DNA from: Desulfovibrio sp.
GTDB lineage: Bacteria > Desulfobacterota > Desulfovibrionia > Desulfovibrionales > Desulfovibrionaceae
Assembly (NCBI GenBank): GCA_016218665.1
Contig: JACRDI010000010.1
Span: forward strand, 37,000 to 100,999
Reading direction: 5' to 3'
DNA length: 64,000 nucleotides
In this document: piece after piece, positions 9,506 to 18,376 of the stretch
Numbering within the stretch: the first letter of the stretch is position 1
Layout: each line of letters starts with the position of its first letter
The notes under the pieces: generated by a model
The model's input: the letters and a program-made list of their open reading frames with translations, nothing else
The model's database searches: none
What the model was told of the DNA's origin: nothing
Translations under genes and position numbers: made by a program

Positions 9506-10414
9506 ATGAGCCAAGAGCACAGAGACGTGCTGGTCTTCGGCGCGGGCGGGTTCATCGGCTCCACCGCGGTGCGGCACCTGCGCGAGAACGGCTGGAACCC
9601 CGTGGCCTACACCCGCCAGGACTGCGACCTCACCGACGCCGACGCGGTGAAGCGGGTCTTCGCCCAGCGCACGGCCCCCTGCCGGGTGCTTTTGTGCGGC
9701 TGCGTCAGCCGGCACTTCGAGGACAGCTTCGCCACCCTGGTCAAGAACATCGCCATGGTGGAGAACTTCGTGCGCGCCGTGGCCCCCGGACAGGTGCTCT
9801 CCTGCGTGTACTTGAGCTCCACCGACATCTACGGCAACCGCCCGGCCCTGCCCATAACCGAGGACACCGCCGCCCTGCCGGAATTCTACTACGGCGCGTC
9901 CAAGCTGGCCAACGAGACCCTGCTGCTGCGCGCGGGCCTCGTGGACTTCCCGGTGGCCTGCCTGCGCCTGCCGGGCATCTACGGCCCCACGGACCAGGGC
10001 CACAGCATGCTGGGCATGTTCGCCCGGCGGGTGCTGCGCGGCCAGGAGCTGACCATCTTCGGCGACGGGAGCACCCTGCGCGACTTCGTGCTGGTGACGG
10101 ACCTCTGCCGCGTCATCGAGGCCCTGCTCGACCGGCCGCACCACGGGGTGCTCAACGTGGCCACGGGCAGCAGCATGACGCTGCTGGACATCATGCAGCT
10201 GTTGGCCAAAACCTCCGGCCGCGAACTGAACCTGCGCCATGCCCCCCCGGGGCCGCGCTCCCACGACCTCGTGTTCCACACCGGCGCGCTCGTGGCCGCC
10301 CTGGGCGGGCACTTTTCCATGACGCCCTTGGACGAGGGGGCGAAGATCCTCATCGCCTCCCTTCTGGCCGAGGCCGAAAAGAACGGAAACGGCGCGGCAA
10401 GCGCCCAAGCATAG
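9506..10414 (+). CDS. NAD-dependent epimerase/dehydratase (SDR)
   Basis: VLVFGAGGFIGSTAVRHL; YLSSTDIYG; YYGASKLANE. Confidence 0.9.
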   Translation: MSQEHRDVLVFGAGGFIGSTAVRHLRENGWNPVAYTRQDCDLTDADAVKRVFAQRTAPCRVLLCGCVSRHFEDSFATLVKNIAMVENFVRAVAPGQVLSCVYLSSTDIYGNRPALPITEDTAALPEFYYGASKLANETLLLRAGLVDFPVACLRLPGIYGPTDQGHSMLGMFARRVLRGQELTIFGDGSTLRDFVLVTDLCRVIEALLDRPHHGVLNVATGSSMTLLDIMQLLAKTSGRELNLRHAPPGPRSHDLVFHTGALVAALGGHFSMTPLDEGAKILIASLLAEAEKNGNGAASAQA

Positions 10415-10430
10415 GCTGCAAGGAGAACCC

Positions 10431-11543
10431 ATGAAGAAGACAGCGGTCATCGTCGGCGGCGGCTTTTCCGGCTGCGCCATCGCGGAAATGCTCAAGCGCA
10501 AGGGTTTCGCGCCCACCATCATCGAGGCCGGGCCGCACCTGGGCGGCGGCTGCCGCACCTTCTTCTACAACGGCCACCCCTACACCATCGGGCCCCGGCA
10601 CATATTGGTGAACACCAACGAGATGTACGTGTGGGACTACATGGCCCAGTTCCTGGATATGCGCGAGCTGAAGCACCACAGCCTGACCTACGTGCAGCAG
10701 GACCAGAACTTCTACACCTATCCCATCCACAAGGATGAGATCGCCGCCATGCCCGACCGGGACAAGATCAACGCCGAGCTGGCCAGCCGCGGCGACGTGG
10801 CGTCCTCCAGGAACTTCGAGGAATACTGGGTCAACTCCGTGGGGCAGACCCTGTACGACAAGTTCGTGAACACCTACTCGAAAAAGATGTGGGGCGTGAA
10901 GAACAACCAGGAGATCGACGACTTCGGCTTCTCGCCCAAGGGCGTGGCGCTCAAAGACGGCGACAAGGTGAGCTTCGAGGGCTCCAAGGTCATCGGCTAC
11001 CCCAACGAGCCCGACGCCTTCAACTCCTACTTCGACAAGGTCTGCGCCCAGGACTGCCGCGTCATCCGCAACACCCCGGTGACCCGCTTCGACCTGGACA
11101 ACAAGCGCGTCATGGCCGGGGACGAGTGGATACAGGGCGACATCGTCATCAACACCGCCTCGCTGGACCTCGTTTTCGACCACTGCTTCGGCGAGCTGCG
11201 CTACATCGGCCGCCACTTCCTGAAGCTCATCCTGCCCTGCGAGCGCGTGACGCCCGAGCCCTACTACTTCCTGTACTACGCGGGCGACGAGCCCTACACC
11301 CGCGTGGTGGAGTACAAGCTGCTGACCAATTACAAGTCGCCGCACACCCTGCTGGGCATCGAGATCCCGACCTTCGACAACAAGATGTACCCCTATCCGG
11401 TGAAGGCCGACATGGCCAAGGCCCAGCGCTACATGGATCTGTTCCCCAGGGACTGCTACACCATCGGCCGCATGGGCCGGTACCGCTACGACAACATGGC
11501 CGAGGTCATCAAGGACTGCTACGCCCTCATCGAGAAGCTGTAG
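10431..11543 (+). CDS. UDP-galactopyranose mutase-like FAD protein
   Basis: VIVGGGFSGCAIAEML…LGGGCRTFFYNGHPYTIGPRHI…LYDKFVNTYSKKMWGV. Confidence 0.75.
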   Translation: MKKTAVIVGGGFSGCAIAEMLKRKGFAPTIIEAGPHLGGGCRTFFYNGHPYTIGPRHILVNTNEMYVWDYMAQFLDMRELKHHSLTYVQQDQNFYTYPIHKDEIAAMPDRDKINAELASRGDVASSRNFEEYWVNSVGQTLYDKFVNTYSKKMWGVKNNQEIDDFGFSPKGVALKDGDKVSFEGSKVIGYPNEPDAFNSYFDKVCAQDCRVIRNTPVTRFDLDNKRVMAGDEWIQGDIVINTASLDLVFDHCFGELRYIGRHFLKLILPCERVTPEPYYFLYYAGDEPYTRVVEYKLLTNYKSPHTLLGIEIPTFDNKMYPYPVKADMAKAQRYMDLFPRDCYTIGRMGRYRYDNMAEVIKDCYALIEKL

Positions 11544-11562
11544 CAAACCCGGAGAGGACAAG

Positions 11563-13098
11563 GTGCGACGCCTGCCCGCCATAGCCCTGCTGCGCCCCGC
11601 CGCGCCGAGCGACCCCTCCCTTGCGCGTGGGGCCGACGGCCGCTTCCTGCTGCCCGCGCTCTTGGCCGGGCTCAAGGCCGCCGGGCTGTGCCCGGACGTG
11701 GCCGCCGCCCTGCCCGAAGACCTGTCGGGGGAGCTGGACACGGACGCCGCGCAGCAACTGAAGGCGGCGCTGCTCCAGGCCGGGGTGCCCGTGCTGCTGG
11801 GGCCGGAGGCCCCGCAGGCCCGCCTGGCCCACGCCCTGGAACGCCTGGGCTGGGACGGCGCCGTGGCGCTCACGTCCTATGCGGCGCTGCTCTCCGGGCC
11901 GGACCTGGCCCGCGCTTCCGAGGCCGTGGCCGCCGGCGAAGCGGATGCCGCCTGGAGCCACGACGTGGGGCCGGAGCGCTTCTTCTGCGCCCTGTCGCGC
12001 CGCGCGGCGGATGAATTGGCAGACGGGCTGGCGGGCCACGCGGGCGCGCCCCTGCCGCCCACGGCCTTCCCGGCCCTGCTGGCGCAGAGCGGCCTGCGGA
12101 CCCTGTGCCTGGAAGGCATCGGCACCCCGGCGGAGCGCTTCGTCATCGGCGCTCGCCTGGCCGGGGAGGGCAGGCCCCTTGATCCGGAGCTCACCGCCCA
12201 GGTGCTGGACCCGCGGTGTGCGCCGGAGGACTGGTTTTCGCCCCGCCGCCAGCGGGAGCTGCTGCGCCGCTTTGCCGGAGTGGCCCACTGGAGCGCCCTG
12301 GAACGGGCCCTGGCCCCGCTGCATCCGAACACCCTGGAACGCCTGGCCGGGCAGGTGCGCCTGTTCGACTCGCTTTTGCCGCACCTGGTGCCGTTGTCGG
12401 AAGGAAAGGGACGGCTCGGGCACTTCGTGGAGCTGGGCGCGGGCGCGCTGCCCCTGTGCGCGGCGCTGCTCTGTTCGCGCTTCACCGAGGGCTGCGCCCT
12501 GGAGCCCTTTGCCCACGACCCGGAGAGCCTGGCGCAGACGCTTCAGCTGGCCCGCACCCTGCGCGCCGCCTGGCCCGGCCTCGTGCCCTGGCCTGGCGAT
12601 GTGGAAGACGGGGCAGGCGGGGAAGGGGATTTGGGACGGCTGCGCGTGGAGGCCCGGCGGCTGGAAGAGCTGGCCCTGCCCGAGGGCGACGTGGACCTCA
12701 TCTATTCGCGCATGACCCTGGAGCACGTGGACGACCCCGAGGCGCTCTCGCGCGAGATGGCCCGCGTGCTGGCCCCTGGCGGGGTCATGCTGCACCGGGT
12801 GGACTTCCGCGACCACACGGGCCTGGCCGAGCAGGTGACCATCCACTTCGGCTTTCTGGCCCACAGCCCGCGGGAGTGGCGCGCCACGGGCGCGGACACC
12901 AACCTGCTGCGGGTGAACGACTTTCTGGACCTCTGGCAGGGGCTCGGCCTGGAGGCCGAGGCCCGCGAGCGCCTGGTGCGCAAGGTGCCGCCCGAGCGGC
13001 TGGACCCCTGGTGGGAAGGCTATGCCGACGAGAACCTGTACTGCTACAGCGCCCTGCTGCTGGCCCGCCAGGGCCGCGCGGCGGCGATGGGAGAGTGA
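11563..13098 (+). CDS. large protein with C-terminal SAM methyltransferase domain
   Basis: GTG start; LGHFVELGAGALPLCAALL…DLIYSRMTLEHVDDPEALSREMARVLAPGGVMLHRVDF. Confidence 0.65.
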   Translation: MRRLPAIALLRPAAPSDPSLARGADGRFLLPALLAGLKAAGLCPDVAAALPEDLSGELDTDAAQQLKAALLQAGVPVLLGPEAPQARLAHALERLGWDGAVALTSYAALLSGPDLARASEAVAAGEADAAWSHDVGPERFFCALSRRAADELADGLAGHAGAPLPPTAFPALLAQSGLRTLCLEGIGTPAERFVIGARLAGEGRPLDPELTAQVLDPRCAPEDWFSPRRQRELLRRFAGVAHWSALERALAPLHPNTLERLAGQVRLFDSLLPHLVPLSEGKGRLGHFVELGAGALPLCAALLCSRFTEGCALEPFAHDPESLAQTLQLARTLRAAWPGLVPWPGDVEDGAGGEGDLGRLRVEARRLEELALPEGDVDLIYSRMTLEHVDDPEALSREMARVLAPGGVMLHRVDFRDHTGLAEQVTIHFGFLAHSPREWRATGADTNLLRVNDFLDLWQGLGLEAEARERLVRKVPPERLDPWWEGYADENLYCYSALLLARQGRAAAMGE

Positions 13099-13101
13099 GC
13101 C

Positions 13102-14289
13102 ATGCTCATGAGCGACGAGGAATTCCTGCGTCTGTACAAGGACCAGTACGACACCGCCCTGGCCGAGGCCCGGCGCTACGTGGACGATCCCGGGAGCCTG
13201 CGCCGCGAGGTGGACGAGCACACGGCCAAGGCCGACCAGGGCCGCCTGGTGGTGCCCAAGCCCGATCAGTTCACCTACCGCATGATGAACTACCGGGGCT
13301 TCGTGCGCTTTCCGGAGCGGCTCAAGAACTACATCCTGGCCAAGAACGAGGCCCGGCGCGAGGAGTGCCTGTCCCTGCCGTTCATGATGGACATCGAGCC
13401 CGTGAGCCGGTGCAACTTCCGCTGCATCATGTGCGCAAACGTCAAGCGCGAGGGCAAGCCCAAGAGCGACCTCTCCCTGGCGGACTTCAAGACCTTCATG
13501 GACCAGAACCCGCAGTTCGTGGAGGTCAAGATCCAGGGCGTGGGCGAGCCGCTGCTCAACCGCGACCTCTTCGGCATGATCGAGCACGCCACCCTGCGCG
13601 ACACCTGGGTGCGCACCACGGTGAACGGCTCGCTCCTGCACGTGAACGACAACTACAAGCGCCTCATCGACTCCGGCATCGGCGAGGTGCAGACCTCCTT
13701 TGACGGGGCCACCAAGGACGTGTTCGAGCATATCCGCGCCGGGGCCGACTTCGACCAGATCGTGAAGAACCTGACGGCGCTGAACGCCTACGTGGCCACC
13801 AAGGACCGCGACTACACGCGCATGTGGGTGCTCCTGCAGTCGAACAACCGGCACCAGCTGCTGGATTTCATCCGCATGGCCGCGCGCATGGGCTTCCGCC
13901 GCATGACCTACTCCGTGGTGCTGACGGGCTGGGGCGAGGAGGACTGCTTCAGCGACCTCAAGGTGCGGCCCTTCAGCGACGAGGAGGAGGCGCGCATTTT
14001 GGAGCTGGCGCGCAAGGAAGGGGTGGAGGTCTCGGTGTGGAACTGCACCGACCGCTTCCGCATCGGCAGCCCGGAGACTTTGTGCCCCGTGCCCTTCGCC
14101 CGGGCCTTCATCGGCTCGGACCTGCGCATTTTGCCCTGCGGCACCATCGGGCACCTGGACAACATCGACTTCGGCGACGCCCTCAAGTTCCGCGAGAACT
14201 GGAACGCGCCCACGTACCGGTCCTTCCGCCGGGCGCACCTGGAGGGGCGCATCCCCTCCTTCTGCCGCGAGTGCTACAACCTGGACTAG
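13102..14289 (+). CDS. radical SAM/SPASM-type protein
   Basis: DIEPVSRCNFRCIMCANV; Cys-containing C-terminus LCPVPF…ILPCGTIGHL…SFCRECYNLD. Confidence 0.85.
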   Translation: MLMSDEEFLRLYKDQYDTALAEARRYVDDPGSLRREVDEHTAKADQGRLVVPKPDQFTYRMMNYRGFVRFPERLKNYILAKNEARREECLSLPFMMDIEPVSRCNFRCIMCANVKREGKPKSDLSLADFKTFMDQNPQFVEVKIQGVGEPLLNRDLFGMIEHATLRDTWVRTTVNGSLLHVNDNYKRLIDSGIGEVQTSFDGATKDVFEHIRAGADFDQIVKNLTALNAYVATKDRDYTRMWVLLQSNNRHQLLDFIRMAARMGFRRMTYSVVLTGWGEEDCFSDLKVRPFSDEEEARILELARKEGVEVSVWNCTDRFRIGSPETLCPVPFARAFIGSDLRILPCGTIGHLDNIDFGDALKFRENWNAPTYRSFRRAHLEGRIPSFCRECYNLD

Positions 14290-14305
14290 GCGAGGGAGGC
14301 CGACA

Positions 14306-15604
14306 ATGCGCCACATCACCAGCGTAGAGGATCTGCCCCGGGGCGCGGCCATCAGCATCTACGGGGCTGGCGGGGCCGGGCGCGAGCTGCTGCGCCAGGT
14401 GCGCGCCAGCGGCCGGGTGCGCGCCCTGCGCTTCCTGGACACCAGCGCCAGCGGCGAGGCCGACGGCCTGCCGGTGCAGCGCTTCGCGGATTTCATCGCC
14501 GCGCACCCCGGGGGCGACGGCCCCATCGTCATCGCCTCCACCCACGACGCGGAGATCGCCTGGACCCTGCGCGAGGCCGGTTTGTCGGACTTCTGCTCCT
14601 TCAAGGACAGCGGCCGCTACATCTTGTGCAACCTCATCTGCCGGCTGCTGCCCGAAGGAGACCGCTTCACCCTGCTGGACATCGGCGCGCGCGACGCGGA
14701 CACCGACCCGCGCTGGCTGGGCCTCCCGCCGGAGCGCATGCGCCTGTACGGCTTCGAGCTGGACGAGGAGGGCTGCGCGGCCATGACCCGGAGCATGAGC
14801 GCGGGCGGGCGCGAGGCGCGCTTCTTCCCCTACGGCCTGTGGGGCAGGGCGGAGCGCCGCGACTTTCACCACAGCCTGGGCCATCCGGGCAGCAGCTCGC
14901 TCTTCCCGTTCAACTTCGAGGTCTTCGACCGCTGGAAGATCTTCGACGGCAAGGGAGTGCGCCACGAGGGCCAGTTCATGCGCCCGGTGCGGCAGATTCC
15001 GGTGGAGCTTTCCACCCTGGACCGCTGGCGCGCCGAACAGGACGTGGCCTCCGTGGACTTCATGAAGCTCAACGTGCAGGGCGCGGAGCTGGAGATCTTG
15101 CGCGCGGGCGAAACCGTGCTGCCCGAGGTCATGGGCCTGCTTGCCGAGGTGGCCTTCGTGGAGAACTACGCCGGCCGCCCGCTCTTCGCCGACATTGACT
15201 CCTGGCTCCGGGCGCGTGGCTTCACCTTCTTCGAGTTCATCAGCCCGCTCACCGTTGGGCGCAACGCCTCGCCGGTGAGCACGCGGCTTTTGCCCGGCTT
15301 CCACCACTGGCACGGCCAGCGGGTGGAGTCGCACGCGCTGTACCTGCGCGACCCCGTGGCCCTCGCCTTGCAGGGGGCGGACATGGGCGCGTTCGGCTTC
15401 GGCAAGGCGCTGAAGCTGGCCGCCCTGGCAGAGCGCTACTTCCAGGTGGAGTTCGCCTTCGAGGTGCTGGCGTGGCTCGCGGGCTCCCTGCGTCAAAAAG
15501 GCGATGAACAGCGCGCCGCCGAGGTCGAGGGAGTCATCGAAGCCGCCGCGCGTGGCTATCAGGCCGCCTTCGGACACGAGACAACCGGACAGCGAGGAGC
15601 ATGA
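14306..15604 (+). CDS. FkbM family methyltransferase with N-terminal Rossmann-like IYGAGG module (paralog 1)
   Basis: AISIYGAGGAGRELLRQV; LLDIGARDADTDPRW; VDFMKLNVQGAELEILRAGETVLPEVMGLLAEVAF. Confidence 0.8.
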   Translation: MRHITSVEDLPRGAAISIYGAGGAGRELLRQVRASGRVRALRFLDTSASGEADGLPVQRFADFIAAHPGGDGPIVIASTHDAEIAWTLREAGLSDFCSFKDSGRYILCNLICRLLPEGDRFTLLDIGARDADTDPRWLGLPPERMRLYGFELDEEGCAAMTRSMSAGGREARFFPYGLWGRAERRDFHHSLGHPGSSSLFPFNFEVFDRWKIFDGKGVRHEGQFMRPVRQIPVELSTLDRWRAEQDVASVDFMKLNVQGAELEILRAGETVLPEVMGLLAEVAFVENYAGRPLFADIDSWLRARGFTFFEFISPLTVGRNASPVSTRLLPGFHHWHGQRVESHALYLRDPVALALQGADMGAFGFGKALKLAALAERYFQVEFAFEVLAWLAGSLRQKGDEQRAAEVEGVIEAAARGYQAAFGHETTGQRGA

Positions 15605-15605
15605 C

Positions 15606-16898
15606 ATGCAGATCATAACCGGGCCAGAACAGCTTCCGGCGGATATCGACGTCTGCATCTACGGCGCCGGCGGCGCCGGCGCGTATTTGTTGAGCAGGTT
15701 CGAGGCGCTGGGTCAGGGCGGCCGCGTGCGCCGCTTTGCCGACACCTACAAGTCCGGGCGGTTCCATGGCCTCCCCGTTGTCGCCCTGGACGAGCTCCTG
15801 CAGAGCTTCGATCCCGCCCGAGAAGCGCTGGTCATCGCCTCCACCTACGAGAACGACATCGCCCGGCTGCTGGAGCAGGGCGGCATCGACGCCTTTGTCA
15901 GCTACAAGAACGTCGACCGCTACATCCTCTGCCGCCTGGCCTGCGAGGCCCTGCCCGAGGGCGAGCGGCTCACGATTCTGGACGTGGGCGCGCGTTACGC
16001 CACCCGCGACCCCTTCTGGCTGCCCATTCCCCGCGGGCGTCTGCGCGTGTACGGGTTCGAGCCCGACGCCGAGGAGTGCGACCGCGTCAACGCGGAAGCC
16101 AAGGCCCTTGGGCTGGACTACACCTGCTTTCCCATCGCGCTCTGGAGCAGCGCCCAGACCCTGAACCTGAACATCTGCCCGGCCCTGCCCGGCAGCGCCT
16201 CGCTGTACCCCTTCGACTACGCGCTGCTGAACCGCTGGAAGGTGGCGCACAGCACCGATGAGTACGTCATGGGCCGGGAAATGGCCGAGGTCCGCTCCGT
16301 GCCCCTCAAGACCGAGACCCTGGACCACTGGCGCGAGGCGAACGCCGTGGCCCAGGTGGACTTCATCCGCATGAACATCGAGGGCGCGGAGCTGGAGGCC
16401 CTGCGCGGCGGGGAAGGCCTGCTGCCCCAGGTGCTGGGCCTGCTGGCCGAGGTCTCCACCGTGGACGACGGCCGGCCGCTCTTCGCCGATATGGACGTCT
16501 TCGCCCGGTCCAAGGGCTTCCACTTCTTCGACTTCTTCAACCTGAACCACGTGGGCAGGGGCCGCTCGCCCCTCACCGTGGCCAAAATGCCCAGGGTCTC
16601 GCACCGGGCGGGGCAGTGCACCCAGGCCTATCCCCTCTACCTGCGCGACCCCGTGGATGCGCAGGCGCGCGGGGGCGACGTGTCCGGCTGGGACAGGACG
16701 CGCATCCTCAAGCTGGCGGCCTTGGCGGAACTGCACTTCCAGGTGGAGTACGCCTTCGAGCTTTTGGCCTGGGGCGCGGACCTGCTGGAAGCGCGCGGCG
16801 GCGCGGCCGGCGCGGCCGACGCTGCGGGCCTGCGGGCCCTGGCGGACAAGGCCCTGGCCCTCTACCGCGACAAGTACGACGAGTTCTTCTGCCGCTAG
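15606..16898 (+). CDS. FkbM family methyltransferase with N-terminal IYGAGG module (paralog 2)
   Basis: VCIYGAGGAGAYLLSRF; ILDVGARYATRDPFWL; VDFIRMNIEGAELEALRGGEGLLPQVLGLLAEV; ATG at 15606. Confidence 0.8.
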   Translation: MQIITGPEQLPADIDVCIYGAGGAGAYLLSRFEALGQGGRVRRFADTYKSGRFHGLPVVALDELLQSFDPAREALVIASTYENDIARLLEQGGIDAFVSYKNVDRYILCRLACEALPEGERLTILDVGARYATRDPFWLPIPRGRLRVYGFEPDAEECDRVNAEAKALGLDYTCFPIALWSSAQTLNLNICPALPGSASLYPFDYALLNRWKVAHSTDEYVMGREMAEVRSVPLKTETLDHWREANAVAQVDFIRMNIEGAELEALRGGEGLLPQVLGLLAEVSTVDDGRPLFADMDVFARSKGFHFFDFFNLNHVGRGRSPLTVAKMPRVSHRAGQCTQAYPLYLRDPVDAQARGGDVSGWDRTRILKLAALAELHFQVEYAFELLAWGADLLEARGGAAGAADAAGLRALADKALALYRDKYDEFFCR

Positions 16899-16919
16899 AC
16901 GCGGCGCAAGGAGGCAGCA

Positions 16920-17036
16920 ATGACCAGCGCAATCATCGCCGTGGTGGCCGTGTTCGTCGTGGCCGTGGCGGGCTACGCCATAGTGCAGCGGCGCAGGCGC
17001 AAGGCCGACCCCAAAAACATATACCCCCTGTTCTAG
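16920..17036 (+). CDS. small single-TM protein (38 aa: MTSAIIAVVAVFVVAVAGYAIVQRRRRKADPKNIYPLF)
   Basis: Below the supplied ORF track cutoff; strong AAGGAGG 5-8 nt upstream; hydrophobic stretch followed by QRRRRK; colinear between two same-strand genes. Confidence 0.6.
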   Translation: MTSAIIAVVAVFVVAVAGYAIVQRRRRKADPKNIYPLF

Positions 17037-17054
17037 GAAGGAACGCGCGGCGCA

Positions 17055-18359
17055 ATGTCCGGCTGGTACCCCGAGGCCCTGGTCTTCCTGGGCAATCTTC
17101 TCCTGGCCTTCGCGGCCCTGAACCTCCTCGCCTGGGCGGTCATCCGCTGCATGCCCGGCTTCTTCGTCTCCCTGGAGAGCCGCATGCGCTACGACCCCGG
17201 CGTGTGGTACGCCGCGTACTTCCAGGACCAGCCTGTGCACGACTGGTATGGCCTGACCAGGGAGGAACTGCAGGAGTATCTGGCGGAGATAACCGCGCAC
17301 AACTACGAGTACGACTACGACCGTTTCAGCGAGTACCGCCACAAGGCGCACCAGGGCCGCTACCTGAACGTCTCGGAGCACGGCTTCCGCCTGGGCGCGG
17401 GGCAGGGCCCCTGGCCGCCGGACCCGGCCTGCCTGAACATCTTCTTCTTCGGCGGCTCCACGGCCTTCAACGTGGGCGCGGACTGGACGTCCATCTCCTC
17501 CCGCCTGCAGGAGCGCCTGGACGGCCAGTCCCCTGGCCGCCCCCTTGACCGCCCCCTCGATCGCCCCTTCGATCGTCCGGTGCGCTGCTACAACTTCGGC
17601 CGCTTCGCCTACTATTCCTCGCAGGAGCTGGCCCTGTTCCAGCGCCTGCTGGAGGAGGGGAGCGTGCCGCACCTGGCGGTGTTCTTCCACGGACTGAACG
17701 ACTGCGTGCGCGCCGAGGGCGAGACCGCCGTGGCGGGCATCTACCGCGAGGCACTGCGCGCCCACTACAGCATGCGGCGGGAGTTCGCCCAGAACCGCCT
17801 GCATGCGCGCATCAAGTGGGTGCGCCTGTGGCTGTTCTTCTCCTCCCTGCCGCTTCTGCGCCTGGCCGAGGACCTCGGCCGGCACCTGGCCGGAAGGGAC
17901 GACGCGCCCGACCTGGCGGAGCAGAAGCGCAAGGACGTGTTCAACAAGCCCCTTTCCGGGGCCGAGCGCGAGGGCGTGGCGGCCCGGCTGCTGCTGAACC
18001 ACCGCCGGGCCCTGGCCGCGGCGGAGCTTTCCGGATGCCGCTGCCTCTTCGTGCTGCAGCCCAACCCGGCCTATTTGTATGATCTTTCCTGCCACAAGGC
18101 CCACGTGGCGGAGCTGGGCCTGCGCGGCAACGAGCGCGCGGCCGACGCCTACCCCCTGCTGCGGAGCGAGCTGGCGCGCGCGGAATACGCGGCCGATTCC
18201 CTGCTGGACCTCTCGGACATGCAGGAGGGCCTGCGCGAGAACCTGTACCTGGACGAGGCCCACTACACGGCGGAGTTCTCCGGGCGCATCGCCCAGAAAA
18301 TAGCGGACCACATCCTCTCCCGCCCGGAACTGCTGCGGGGGGGAGCCCAGCGCGGCTGA
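17055..18359 (+). CDS. membrane-anchored SGNH/GDSL hydrolase-like protein
   Basis: N-terminal TM; LNIFFFGGSTAFN; CYNFGRFAYYSSQELALFQRLL; VFFHGLNDC; YLDEAHYTAEFSGRIAQKIA (D..H). Confidence 0.65.
   Translation: MSGWYPEALVFLGNLLLAFAALNLLAWAVIRCMPGFFVSLESRMRYDPGVWYAAYFQDQPVHDWYGLTREELQEYLAEITAHNYEYDYDRFSEYRHKAHQGRYLNVSEHGFRLGAGQGPWPPDPACLNIFFFGGSTAFNVGADWTSISSRLQERLDGQSPGRPLDRPLDRPFDRPVRCYNFGRFAYYSSQELALFQRLLEEGSVPHLAVFFHGLNDCVRAEGETAVAGIYREALRAHYSMRREFAQNRLHARIKWVRLWLFFSSLPLLRLAEDLGRHLAGRDDAPDLAEQKRKDVFNKPLSGAEREGVAARLLLNHRRALAAAELSGCRCLFVLQPNPAYLYDLSCHKAHVAELGLRGNERAADAYPLLRSELARAEYAADSLLDLSDMQEGLRENLYLDEAHYTAEFSGRIAQKIADHILSRPELLRGGAQRG
17538..17573 (+). repeat. 12-bp tandem repeat, 3 units
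   Basis: cgcccccttgac, cgccccctcgat, cgccccttcgat (RPLD repeats). Confidence 0.9.
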
Positions 18360-18376
18360 CCGCGGAGGAAACGAAC

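Noticed and set aside
11527-14358. 943-aa minus-strand ORF (and similar ones at 15534..18311, 8282..10558, 3240..5000)
   Set aside because: Antisense shadow frames of high-GC coding sequence; low-information composition and no start/RBS context.
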